Origin: Pleurostoma richardsiae
Lineage: Eukaryota; Ascomycota; Sordariomycetes; Calosphaeriales; Pleurostomataceae
Direction of reading: 5' to 3'
Assembly: GCA_030052745.1 (NCBI GenBank)
Contig: JANBVO010000026.1
Coordinates: 124,001-188,000 of the forward strand
Length of the DNA: 64,000 bases
The translations under genes were made by a program, and so were the position numbers. Numbering within the stretch: the first letter of the stretch is position 1; every line of letters begins with the position of its first letter. Shown in pieces: positions 44,892 through 55,924 of this stretch. Below the pieces are notes generated by a model that made no database searches, was not told the origin of the DNA, and saw only the letters and a list, made by a program, of their open reading frames with translations.

Positions 44892-45890
44892 ATGGCCACT
44901 GCTGCGCCCCTGCGCGTCGGCTACGTGCCCGAGCACTTCTCGACGCCCATCTACTTCGCCAAGAAACACTTTGGACTGGATGCCGACCTGATCCCCTTCC
45001 CCTCCGGCACGGGCCACATGATCACGGCCCTGCGCGTCGGCGAGATCGACATCGGCATCGGGCTGACCGAGGGGTGGGTCGCCGGTCTGGGCAAGGAAGA
45101 TGTTGAGGGAGACGGAGGATATCGGATCGTGGGCACTTACGTCGAGACCCCCCTCTGTAAGCGCCACCACCGCAGGCGTCTCTCGAAGCACGCCTCCCAT
45201 GGACGGCATCCTCAATGACCATGTAGCGAAGCTGACAGCCTCTGGCTAGGCTGGGCCATCTCAACAGGATCCGCCCGCCCCGAAATCGCCTCGATCGACT
45301 CCCTCAAGGGCGGCAAGATTGGCGTCTCGCGCATCGGCTCTGGCAGCTACGTCATGGGCTTCGTGCTCGCCGACCAGCAGGGCTGGCTCACCTCGCCCGA
45401 GGCAGCCCCATACTCCGACACTGTCGTCCTTAACACCTTCGCGAACCTCCGTGCCGCCGTCAACTCGGGCACTGCCGACTTCTTTATGTGGGAGCACTTC
45501 ACCTCCAAGCGCTACTACGACTCCGGGGAGATCCGCAAGGTCGGCGAGATATACACACCATGGAGCAGCTGGAAGATTGTTGCGGCCACGGGGCTCACCG
45601 GCGAGGACGGCAAGCTGGATCCGAGGCTTGCAGATTTGTTCGGCAAGCTCGACAGGGGCATTCGGCATTTTAATGAGAACGCGGAGGAGGCGGTGCGGTA
45701 CATCAGCACAGAGCTTGATTACTCGGAGGATGACGCGCGGGAGTGGATGAAGACTGTCAGATTCCCAAGCAAAACGGAGGGCGCGGACCCAGGCGTTATC
45801 GGCAGGACGGTCGATGTCCTGCGCAAGGCGGGTGTTCTGGTCGCGGGCAGGGGCATGAAACCGGAGCAGATGGTCGCGAAACAGCGATAA
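44892..45890 (+). CDS. Periplasmic-binding-protein-like fold protein (Ca3427-like)
   Basis: 301-aa protein encoded by exons 44892-45156 and 45250-45890; the 93-bp intron joins T/GC to give PLCWAISTGSARPEI, and the total of 906 nt closes in frame. The N-terminal LRVGYVPEHFSTPIYFAKK followed by IPFPSGTGHMITALRVGEIDIGIGLTEGW is the bi-lobed type II binding-protein pattern of bacterial SsuA/TauA and of yeast THI5. It resembles most the eukaryotic Ca3427-like group, which lacks a signal peptide. None is seen here either, so it is likely cytosolic. Ligand and role of the group are not established; small sulfonate or pyrimidine-type ligands would be guesses. No ABC permease genes are near. Confidence 0.82.
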
Positions 45891-47554
45891 TGATACCTGT
45901 TGCCACCTGGGCATGGCCCTCCCTCTGTGATGGAGGCCACGTTGCCATATGTTCGCGCGACAATACCAGGACAATTCAAATGGGACCATTGTCCTGCCCG
46001 CCGTGCCAGCCGCTGGTCGGCAAACTCGGCATTCCTAATCATACCTGGCAAGGCGAAAACCGCAATATATTTCGCCCGTCAGCAAGGCTGGCTATCGCCG
46101 CTATTTGTCTACCTAGATATTGTGCGTCAGCCGCACCGTCTCGGTGTGTCAATACTGCGCCGCTCCACTGATCGCTAGAGGTTGCGCGCCGCCAATCTCG
46201 ACCGCCATTGGGTCCCGTCTCTGCTTCACTTCCTCCTTATCTCTTGCCCTCTTTTCCACTTCTCTTGCCCTGCCCCCTTCCACTACGGTCACGATGCCAC
46301 ACTCGATTGCCCAAACACACCTGTCCCCTGCTTTTCGGCATCATCCGCACTCTTGCATGGGCGCAGCACACCCATTGCGCAAGCAGGCGGGAGGCGTCGA
46401 ATCATGTTGAGCCGATTCCCCGGCAGTTCATTCATTTTTACAGCGCAACTCAGATTGGTCGATGCGCGAGCTGGCTAGTGCCGGTATTGCCTAGTGGCGG
46501 CTGAGACCGCAGCTGAATCACTCGCTTTTTCAGGGGGTTATAACCTCACTAGGAAACTGGGCGGGAGAGGCGCTTCTGCGTTCCTCGGCAGAGCCTGCCT
46601 TGTCCAACAGAGGCTGGCTGGATGGCACATGTCTCGATTTCATAACTGGTATGACGCTTTCGCCGAGTCTATTCGAGACTGACGAACGCTTCCCGGTGTA
46701 CGCCCGTGGCACAGCAGCAGCACGCCTTGGGCGAGAACGACGCTGACCGTGACCCTTTCTCCACCGCGTTTCCGTGACTCGAGGTATGGGGGAGGCCTGC
46801 CAAAGGTGTCTTAGCACCGCGAAATTAGGCCTGGACGGCGTCGAGCTGAAAGAGGACAGAACGCCATCTTTTCCCCGCGGATGGACGTCTGCTTGCGATG
46901 TACTCTCTTTGAGAATGGCTTCTCCGGTGGGGAAACGCGTGGCATACCGGCGCAAGCGTCGCCAAGATACCTCGGTGAAAATGCTGCGGCAACTGTGCCC
47001 CTACATAGGTCCTTTTCCACACATCATATTCTGTAATTATTTCCGTGTGGAGCCTCCAAGCTTCCTACGGAATGCAGGGAAGCCTATCCAGAAGGGAACC
47101 CGCTCAACTCAGCCTTATGAGCGACACGAGCTAGTGCACCCTAAAGCAGTTCGAGCATGATGCTAGACCCTCGGGGATGGGCGAGATCTTCTGTGCCCCA
47201 CGCCCCGACCAGCCCTCGATTCGTGTGCCTCCAGTACTCCATACCTTAAAACAGGTATGGAGGAACATCGTATGTGTGGCTTGCGCCTCTGATGGGGGGT
47301 GACGGCCCTATGTAAACCCTGCTCGGCCCTTCATACCTTCCCCTCCCGCACCAGCTCACCGAAAAGGAAGGGCTGAACCCCCAGGCAGGTTATAAATGTC
47401 CTGCCAACGCCGTGCCCGTGCGATGACAGATGACAGAATCTAGAAGGTCTGGCTTCTCTCTTTTTGCTCACCACGCCCACCTCTCGACCATCCATCTCCA
47501 TCCACCGGTTCTCCCAGCCCTGAGACCCTCTCCCCCTCTTTTCCCTCGGCAGCG
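45891..47554. other. Intergenic, promoter of the Ppo gene at the right
   Basis: 1.7 kb without a supported gene. The last 150 bp before the Ppo ATG are strongly pyrimidine-rich (CT runs), a common feature of fungal core promoters. Confidence 0.5.
47391..47396 (+). promoter_or_regulatory. TATA box of the Ppo-type oxygenase
   Basis: TATAAA located 159-164 bp upstream of the ATG, followed by a long CT-rich stretch, consistent with a fungal TATA promoter and a leader of roughly 100-130 nt. Confidence 0.45.
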
Positions 47555-50500
47555 ATGCCTGGCAAGGACCAAACAACAAATGGGGCGGCCGGTGGTAGCT
47601 CAAAGGAATTGGTACCGAGAAAGAAAACCAATCCCTCCCGCTTCTCCAAGCTCTCTGCCCTCGTGAGAGCCGTCCGAGCCTGCTTCACGCCACCCGCGCA
47701 ATACCCCTACCAGCCTGGCAACGATGACCAGACGCCCCAGACGGGGTTGATACAAGACATTCAGAAGCTAGGGTTCGAGGACTACAACTCGTTGCTGCAG
47801 TTCCTGAATGCCGCCACCACGGGCATCAACAACGATAACACCCTCCTCCAGGAGGGCCTTATTCGGGTCCTGGCGAAGTTGCCTCCCACATCCAAGGAAG
47901 GCAAGGAACTGGCGGATGGATTCATCGGCCAGCTCTGGGGCACGCTCGACCACCCTCCAATATCATCCCTCGGCGGCCAGTACAAGTACAGGGAGGCCGA
48001 TGGCTCCTTCAACAATATCCATATGCCACAGCTCGGTGCAGCCAACACCCCTTATGCTCGTACAGCTCAGCCAATGGTCTTCCAGAGTCCTGATCTGCCA
48101 GACCCAGGACAGATATTTGACGTGTTGCTGGCAAGAGGGGGGGACTTCAAGGGCCATCCGAACGGCATCTCGAGCATGCTGTTCTACATGGCGACTTTAA
48201 TCATTCACGACATCTTTCAGACGGTCAGTGACACTCTGTGTCTTGAGCTTTCCTACCTACCGTCTTTAGGTAACTCTAGTGCTGATGCTAGCGTTGGCCT
48301 GGTCTGCAGTCATCGGACGACTTCAACATCAACCAAACTTCGTCATACCTTGATCTCTCGCCCCTATATGGCCGCAACGACGAGGAGCAAAAAGCGATGC
48401 GAACCTTCAGGAATGGTCTGCTCAAACCGGACTGCTTCAGCTCGAAGCGTATTCTAGGCTTTCCCCCCGGCTGCGGCGTCTTCCTGATCATGTTCAACCG
48501 CTTTCACAATTATGTCGTCTCCCAGCTTGCCATGTAAGTCTAGCTCCTGTCCCTCCCATAAGCCCTAACAATGTCCACCTTCACGTCAGGGAGCATGGCC
48601 GCTTCCGACAAGGATCACGCCTCCTACGCATTTCTTTGCCGACATCAGCAATTGGAATCTAAATTAGTTAGCTACCGCTTACACAAATCCTCACTAGCAT
48701 CAATGAAGCCGGGCGCTTCAATAAGCCCCGAGCTGACGATCCAGAGTCGAAGTGGGTAAAGTACGACAATGATCTCTTCCAAACCGGTCGCTTGATCACC
48801 TGTGGGCTGTACGTGAATATCGTCTTGCAGGACTATGTCCGGACTATTTTGTCACTCAATCGCACCGACTCGACGTGGGCGCTAGACCCGCGCACGAAAG
48901 AAGGCAAAAATATCTTCAGCAAGGGGGTGCCCGAGGGTGTTGGCAACCAGGTGTCTGCCGAGTTCAACCTGATCTACAGGTGGCACAGCACCATCAGCCC
49001 GCGTGACGAAAAATGGACCATCGATGAGTTCAAGCGTCTGCTACCCGGCAAGGATCCAGCCACGGCGAGCATGCCGGAGGTGCTGGGCGCCTTGCGCAAG
49101 TTCGAGACAACACTGTCCTCTGAACCTCAGGAAAGACCTTTTGCTGGATTGGATAGACTAGCTGATGGCACCCTTGACGATGATGGGCTGGCCATGATCC
49201 TGAAAGAGTCTGTTGAGGATCTCGCTGGATCCTTTGGTCCGAACAGAGTACCGACATGCATGAAGTCGATCGAGATGCTGGGCATCATCCAAGCGAGATA
49301 CTGGAACTTGGCGACGTTGAACGAGTTGCGCCAGTTCTTTGGCCTCACAAAGCATAACACGTTTGAGGACATCAACCCGGACCCTGAGGTGGTCAAGAGG
49401 CTGAAGCAGTTCTACGACTCCCCGGACTCGGTCGAGCTATACCCGGGTCTACTAGTAGAAAAGACGAAGCCACCGATGACTCCGGGGAGCGGGCTGTGCG
49501 TCAACTATACAACGAGCTGGGCAATTCTCTCGGACGCAACAGCGCTCGTTCGTGGCGACAGGTTCTACACGATCGACTACACACCAAAGAACATCACCAA
49601 CTGGGGCTACAACGAGGTCAATTACGACACGACGGTAGATGGGGGCCATGTCATGTCCAAGCTCATATTCCGTGCCTTCCCGAAGCATTTTGTGAACAAC
49701 AGCATCTATGCCCACTTCCCCTTCGTCGTACCGTCTGAGAACAAGAAGATCCACGACGCCCTCGGTACCGCCGTGAAGTACTCCTGGCAGGCGCCGAGGC
49801 GGCACGTCGACCTTGTCCTTATCAAGTCGAGCAAGGCGTGCCGGCAGATTCTCGACAACCAGAATGACTTCAAAGTCGTTTGGGGCGATGCCATAGTTTA
49901 CTCGACCATACATGAAGGCGCTAGCTCGTCCCCGGGGAAGAACTTTTGTCTCGCAGGCGACGGCCCCGCCAACAGCAAGAACCGTGAGGATGTCATGAAC
50001 GCGCTATATCCGCCTGCGTGGCACGACGAGATCCAGAGTTTCTACGCCGCCATCACAACGCACCTGCTCGAGAAATATGCCTTTCCCGTGCCACCAGCCA
50101 GCGGGTCTGGATGCACCAGGACATACGAGGCTGACATCGTCCGCGACGTCATAGGCCTCGCCAACACCCACTTCATGGCGGCGCTGTTCGACCTCCCTCT
50201 AAAGACCGCGGCTAATCCGCACAGTATATACTCCGAGCAGCAGCTCTTCGCGGTCCTCGTCGTCACCTTCTCGGCCGTCTTTTTCGACGCCGACATTGCG
50301 AACTCGTTCAAGCTGCGCAACGCAGCGCGCGACTTCACGCAGCAGCTCGGCTCGCTCGTCCGGCTCAAGGCCGAGGCCGCTGTCGCCGGAGAGGTTGTCG
50401 ACGGCGTCGTCGATGCCCTAAAGTCAGTCGTGAACGGTAGCAGCGGTCATCGTCTAGACCAGAGTGCGTGGCCGACGCTGAGGGCGTTCGGCGACCACAT

Positions 50501-51340
50501 GATTCGGCGGGTCGTAGAGAAGACCGGTAGCGTCGACGCCGCCGTGTGGGGAACCATCATGCCGACCAGCTCGGCAGGCGTGGCGAACCAGACGCAGAAC
50601 CTGAGCCAGGCGCTAGAGTACTACCTTGGAGATGGCAAGGAGCACCTATCAGAGCTATATCGGCTTGCGCACGAGGGAACGAAGGAGGCTGAGGAGGTCT
50701 TGATGAAGTAGTGAGTGCTGTTCTTTCTCGCCACGCCGCAGACCCTAACTCCGCCAGACTCTTTACTAACAGATGTTTCCCCCACAGCATGCTTGAGGGC
50801 TGCCGCCTCCGCGCCACCGTCGCTGTTTACCGCGACGTGGTCGCCGACCAGACAATCACCGACTACTCACCCTCCGTCCCGGACCCGGGCGACCCTTCAC
50901 AGCTTACCCCCCTCCTCAACCCCGATGCAGCCTCTTCGACGCGAACACTAGCCCTGCCAACTGGCACGCGCGTCCTCGTTGACCTTATCGCGGCTAACCA
51001 CGACGCAGCGGCTTTCCCGGACCCGGAGTTGGTCCGACTCGATCGCCCGCTCGAGTCCTACATGCAGTTCGGATGGGGTCCGCACGAGTGCCTGGGCCGG
51101 CAGGCCAGCCGCGTCGGGCTGACGGCGCTGTTTCGTACGATTGTAGGCAAGAGGAACTTGCGAGTTGCGCCGGGCGGACGGGGCACGGTGAAAAGCTTCC
51201 CGATCGCGCCGTGGGGTGGCCAAGTTGGGGAGAGCAGGTCCGTCGACATGGGATGGACTGGTCTGAGGACGTATATGACGGCTGACCAGAGCTCGTACTG
51301 GCCTCTGCCGAGTACGTGGAGGGTTAGGTGGGATGACTAG
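47555..51340 (+). CDS. Ppo-type fatty-acid oxygenase: heme dioxygenase fused to P450 hydroperoxide isomerase
   Basis: Bifunctional oxylipin synthase (psi factor producing oxygenase / linoleate diol synthase family). Its exons are 47555-48223, 48310-48533, 48698-50710 and 50788-51340 (introns 86, 164, 77 bp); 3,459 nt give 1,152 aa and every phase agrees. The N-terminal heme peroxidase-like dioxygenase has distal His218 in HDIFQT, YLDLSPLYGRND, FNRFHNYV, and YRWH with catalytic Tyr391 and proximal His394. The C-terminal P450 domain has GWGPHECLGR with heme-ligating Cys1070, so both domains look active. The isomerase half lacks the usual P450 N-terminal anchor, as expected. Products (8-hydroperoxide then 5,8- or 7,8-diol, or a 10-hydroperoxide) depend on residues I cannot assign. 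Ppo oxylipins set the balance of sexual and asexual sporulation. Confidence 0.93.
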
Positions 51341-51635
51341 GTTGTGCGATGGTGAGGTGATCCAGTTTCGTTTGTCCCTGTCTGTTGTGTGCGGCGTCGG
51401 AGGCGCAGTGTTTTGTTAGTGATGAGCTCTCGTCGGGTTGTTATTACTCTCGAATTGATACAGGGTGGGAGTTCGTAACAGTCTGAACGAAGCGCTGCCG
51501 GCTGGGAGTGCTTGACCGTCTCGACGCGCTCTATGCCAAGCCGCGAACCTACGTCACTTAAGGTGATCGATCAACGGTGCTACCCCGGCTGATCTTGGTG
51601 CGTGAGGAGCCTTAAAGAGGCTCACTGTTCGGGAA

Positions 51636-52804
51636 CTGCCATTCATTGCCGGAGTAAGTTCGGCCATCTTGGCATACTGTGCTCTTGCATCAGCGACGCC
51701 ACTGGCTTTAGAGAAGCGGCTTCCCGGCAGGGTGGTTAGGGCTGGCGATCCCGTGGTCATTGACCCAAACGATAAGTACATCCCGGTGTCCTTCATGAAC
51801 GACGGCAGCATGATCGGGGGCTATGCCGCCAAGGACGGCAGTCAGAAGGTGCTCCGAGTCGTTCGCTCCACTGACGGCGCTGAGTCTTGGCAGTACCTGA
51901 GAGAGGTCTTCCGCGGCGAGGAGGCCACACACGACATCGACAACGCCATGCCTATCCAGCTGCCGAGCGGCCGGATCCTGTATGCCTACCACAACCACGA
52001 CCGCACAGGGTCTGACTGGCATTACACGTACTTTCGCGTATCCATATCGTACTCGGACGACGGCGGTGTGTCGTTCAAATACCTGTCGACCGTAGAGGAG
52101 CATGTGCTGTCGGGAGTGAACGGGCTCTGGGAGCCGTACCTCCGCCTCGCGAGGGATGGCACCCTACAAGGCTACTACTCCGCGGAAAACTCCGCCGCTG
52201 ATCAGGACAACTTCATGAAGTACTCCACCGATGGCGGTGCGACGTGGTCGGCCTGGATCGCAGTTTCAGGGGGTGACCGCAGCTCTCGAGACGGTATGAC
52301 CGGCGTGGCACCCAGCGACAACGATGGGAACTTGCTGTTCGTACCCCATCCATGTGCAGAAAGGCATAGGCGACATTCTGACAGCGGACAAGTTGCGTTT
52401 TCGAGAATACCGAGAACGGCTACTTCACGGTAGACTACGTCCTCTCCCACGATGACGGCTATTCCTGGGGCGAGCGGGCCCGGCTGTACACACCGTGCGG
52501 CGCAGACAGCGGCAAGATCGCGGGGGCGCGGCAGGTGTACAACGTCTGGGGCACGCTGGTGGCCAGCTTCATGACTAACGACGACGTCAGCCTCGTCAAT
52601 AACTATGATGGAGCACAGATGAAGGTTGTCACCAGCGTCGACGGCGCCAAGACGTGGAGTGCGAGCGTCGTCATGGGCGAGAGCGCCCACTGGCCAGGTC
52701 TGTTCAACCGCGACCCGACGCACTTCCTGGTACTGTACTCAAGCGACGACCTTGGTGCCGTGAGCCAGCTTTACCAGCTCGTTGACTGGGGGGCCGGTCT
52801 CTAG
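51636..52804 (+). CDS. GH93 exo-arabinanase-like protein without an ATG start (possibly a pseudogene)
   Basis: Beta-propeller glycosidase resembling GH93 exo-1,5-alpha-L-arabinanases, which release arabinobiose from pectin side chains. The family is recognised by DGTLQGYYSAENSAADQDN, TDGGATWSAW, RDGMTGVA and LTSSDDG-like LSHDDGYSWGERARLY. A secretion signal plus KR processing site (FIAGVSSAILAYCALASA then LEKR) is present, but no ATG precedes it in frame; the codon where Met is expected is CTG at 51636. The two halves (51636-52340 and 52385-52804) lie in different frames; a 44-bp GTACCC...ACAG intron joins them in phase and yields 374 aa, the family's normal length. So it is either a functional gene with a CTG start or missing 5' exon, or a gene in early decay. 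Confidence 0.7.
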
Positions 52805-53431
52805 ATCAATAATGGCTGTAAGAGCACTTGAATCTGCTGGTGCTGTATATATCGGGATAAAGCGTCGAATCTCAAGTCTTGCGCGATCTGGTGTAACCAG
52901 CCTTCGCATAGCGGTATCGGGGCGAGCCCATCCTCAATAGCTCCGTTGGGACAAGGCTCTTCAATTTTTATACTCTTCCGCCAGAGTCTCGAGAGTCGGT
53001 GCCGCTTTCTCTTGTGGTTCATTGCTCAAATCCTGTCGAACAGCCAGCTGCTCTCCACACGGTCCTTACAGGACTCTCCACACGGTCATTACAGGAATGA
53101 TCGCTGTTTCCCGGTAATACGAGCGGTTTTGCTTTACTTGGGAGGAAACTGTTTCGCAGGCCTCCTAGTCGCCCATTTCATGTTCCTTTCATAGGTAAAA
53201 GCTATGGTGCGGAGCAGATGGACGCCAAATACCGCGCGTCACCGAATCATGACGTATGATGGAGATGATGACCAGATGCAGCACGGTCAACGTAATGAAG
53301 TGAAAGGAGACCGATTGACCTGTCATTCACAGTCTCCTTCTTCTCCACGAACCAGACACGAAGTGCCCAGCGTCCATGGGTATCTTTATCGACTCTGCTG
53401 TGATCTCCGGAGCGTCTCTCATCGTCGCGAC
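52805..53431. other. Intergenic, promoter of the SDR gene
   Basis: 627 bp. A frame from 53204 runs in phase into the SDR gene, but lacks conserved sequence before the ATG at 53432 and is probably leader. A CTCCACACGGTC(A/C)TTACAGGA sequence is repeated in tandem around 53056-53096. Confidence 0.5.
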
Positions 53432-54352
53432 ATGACGAAGGCAAAGAACATCGTCCTGACCGGGGCTGCACGCGGAATCGGGAGGGCCATGGCACGAACA
53501 TTCTGCCTACAGGGCCATCATCTCTTCCTGATTGATGTTGACGAAGAGGAGCTGGCATACTGTGCGCGCAAGCACATTCCCTCGGTCATCGCCAAGGCCA
53601 CCACCTCTTCCACGCTTGACGGCAACCCAGGCTTCAAAGCGTGCGACCTACGGGATCCGGATGCCGTTCGGAAGACAATCAAGGCAGTGGCAAAGCACTT
53701 CGAGGGCCGTATTCACGTCCTCATCAACAATGCCGGCATCGCCAAGCCGATGTGGAGCAAGAATCGCACAATGGAGGACCCGGCTATCCTAGACGAGTGG
53801 ACGGCATACCTCGAGACTAACCTGCCGGCTCCTTTCGTGGTTAGCCAGGCATGTATCCCTTATATGAAGATGAAGGAGGGCAGCCCAGAGGGCGAGCTGG
53901 CAGCCATACCAGCCGAGGCGTCGGCAGCGTCGGCAGGAAAGATGCAAGAGACGTCGGGAGACACCAGTGACGGAGGCTGCATCATCAACATATCCTCTTT
54001 CCGCGCCAAGCAGTCACAGGCGAACTGCGAAGGGTACGGGGCCAGCAAGGCGGGACTCCTGGGGCTGACGCACGCGATGGCCATCTCGGGGGCGCAATGG
54101 GGGATCCGCTGCAACGCGATCCTCCCTGGGTACATCGACGTGATGCACGAGAGCAGGCAGGCAGACGAGAATGACACAGCATGGGCACAGGAGGTGGGAG
54201 AGTCGCAGCACAGGAGTCACCCGTCGGGACGCGTCGGCCGCGGCGAGGACATTGCGCATGCCGCGGAGTGGCTGATGGATGCAGGCTTTGTGAACGGCCA
54301 GGAGGTCGTGGTCGACGGCGGAGTGAGCAAGATCAAGTACTCTCGGGCCTAG
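53432..54352 (+). CDS. Short-chain dehydrogenase/reductase (classical SDR)
   Basis: NAD(P)-dependent oxidoreductase of 306 aa, intronless. The cofactor motif TGAARGIG is at residues 10-17; Asp35 at the end of strand beta-2 (LIDVD) favours NAD(H) over NADP(H). NNAG is at 99-102, the catalytic Ser in INISSF (188/189), and YGASK gives Tyr202 and Lys206. GGV near the C-terminus (VVDGGVSK) is typical. An unusual 30-residue Ala/Glu/Gly-rich insertion (about 150-181) precedes the catalytic Ser strand. The start is set by the first ATG next to the Rossmann strand. Substrate unknown; it opens the run of redox genes at the right end of the window. Confidence 0.88.
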   Translation: MTKAKNIVLTGAARGIGRAMARTFCLQGHHLFLIDVDEEELAYCARKHIPSVIAKATTSSTLDGNPGFKACDLRDPDAVRKTIKAVAKHFEGRIHVLINNAGIAKPMWSKNRTMEDPAILDEWTAYLETNLPAPFVVSQACIPYMKMKEGSPEGELAAIPAEASAASAGKMQETSGDTSDGGCIINISSFRAKQSQANCEGYGASKAGLLGLTHAMAISGAQWGIRCNAILPGYIDVMHESRQADENDTAWAQEVGESQHRSHPSGRVGRGEDIAHAAEWLMDAGFVNGQEVVVDGGVSKIKYSRA

Positions 54353-54791
54353 AGACCATGGCGCACCAAGGTTCTCCGAGGAACCCATCCTCAGCCAAGA
54401 ATGATGGGCACCGAGGCTCAAGCTCATGGAGAGTTTGGGCATAGAATACCCTGAAGTAGTCCGGTGAAACAGTCATACCCCAAGCGACCTTCCGGCAGCC
54501 GGATCAGGGACGTCATTGACATCCGACTGCGCGTCTCTGTGTTTCCCTATCCAAGTGCTCATTCGCGCAACTACTCGGCTCACTCCGACGCCCTGTGCTT
54601 TGGCCGGCCCGATCACGCCATCCCCGCCTTCTCAGCCCTCCCTCAGAAACCGAAAATGAAACATCTTCCAGATATTCCAGATATGTAAAACCCTCTCCAG
54701 GGCCGCAGGCCCACAGGATCATTAACCCGGAGGGTCCCTAGGACAGTCGTAGACCTTGTCTCCCCTCATCCTCTGTACAGATAAGTTAGCC
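54353..54791. other. Intergenic, no supported gene
   Basis: 439 bp with the SDR terminator and the promoter of the 2EXR gene. TCCAGATATTCCAGATAT is a short direct repeat at about 54668. Confidence 0.45.
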
Positions 54792-55649
54792 ATGGCCGTA
54801 AACGGGCACCAGTCGGCACCGGAATCAACTTTCATCTCAGCCTCGGTCCGCCCGGCGGCACCTCCGAAAACCCCGGCATCAGACCCGCGCTCCGGTCCGT
54901 CCCCGCCGTTGAGTCCGTCTCCACTGGCTCTGTCGTCGCCGATCCCGTCTTTCCATCTCTTTCCCCACCTGCCCGCCGAGCTCCGGCTGCAGGTCTGGCG
55001 CTGCGCCTTTGAGGACCGTATCGTCGAGCTGCATGCCCGTCGCTCGCACTACGCCGACGACTACCAACATGGGGGCGTACCAATGTGGCAGAGTCGCTGC
55101 ACCAACCCCGCAGTGCTGTCCGTGAATGCTGAGGCGCGCGCCGCTGCCCTTGAACACTTCACAGTCCGGTTCCCGCTGGCCACAGCCGCTCCGTGCGAGC
55201 GCGCCGGTGATAGCGTCGCGGACCTTCATCGGGTGCTGTACGTTAGCCCCGCGACCGACACCGTCGTGATGCTAGGCGACATCGACTTCCGCCGGTTGTC
55301 ATCGCTGCTGTCCGACTTCCGACGCCGCGACCCGGCCGGCGCGGGGCTCCGCCGGCTCGCCATTAGCGCGCGCTGGACACATCACCAGGGCATCGGTGGC
55401 ATGCTTCGCGTCTTCGCGCGGACCATGTTCCGAGACCTCGAGGCTCTCGTCGTGTTCATGTTCGAGGAGGGCGCGCCGCCGGCGGGCTGGGCCGGGGGCG
55501 TGTGCTCGCTCGACGACTGCAGCGGAACGGATTACTACCGGCGATACGCCATGGGGAGGGGCCAGGAGCTGAAGGAGGGGAACAGCTGGATGGTAATAGG
55601 CGAGCAGGAGCTGAGGGTTATGGATCTCAACTTTCGATCGGGGTGGTGA
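54792..55649 (+). CDS. 2EXR-domain protein
   Basis: Fungal protein of 285 aa, single exon, unknown function. Residues 1-52 are a Ser/Pro-rich disordered leader. The 2EXR motif begins at FHLFPHLPAELRLQVWRCAF, followed by RIVELHARR and, after a short spacer, NPAVLSVNAEARAAALEHF, the pattern that defines this family in Pezizomycotina. The family is large, lineage-expanded and uncharacterised; similarity to F-box helices is sometimes noted. The DNA is notably GC-rich compared with its neighbours, with strong third-position GC. The ATG at 54792 is the first in frame. Confidence 0.88.
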   Translation: MAVNGHQSAPESTFISASVRPAAPPKTPASDPRSGPSPPLSPSPLALSSPIPSFHLFPHLPAELRLQVWRCAFEDRIVELHARRSHYADDYQHGGVPMWQSRCTNPAVLSVNAEARAAALEHFTVRFPLATAAPCERAGDSVADLHRVLYVSPATDTVVMLGDIDFRRLSSLLSDFRRRDPAGAGLRRLAISARWTHHQGIGGMLRVFARTMFRDLEALVVFMFEEGAPPAGWAGGVCSLDDCSGTDYYRRYAMGRGQELKEGNSWMVIGEQELRVMDLNFRSGW

Positions 55650-55924
55650 AACACCTAGGTAACTAAGTTGCGCACTACAACGATGGGGTTTGGGTGGCAA
55701 TGCCGGAATCTCGATTGGGATATCTTGTATCAGGGAAGCACGCCAACGCGCGTATCTTCTTGTCAAGTTGTATTTGATCGCATGGTTCGCTGGGCGTATG
55801 TCTCTGGGAGACGGGCGTGAAGGTCCTTCTTGCCCTCATTTGAGAACGTGCCTGTGTCTATATACTGACGCCTTTTAGATACTCCACATCGGGATGTGCT
55901 GTCCATGCTTGGCTAATGTACTCG

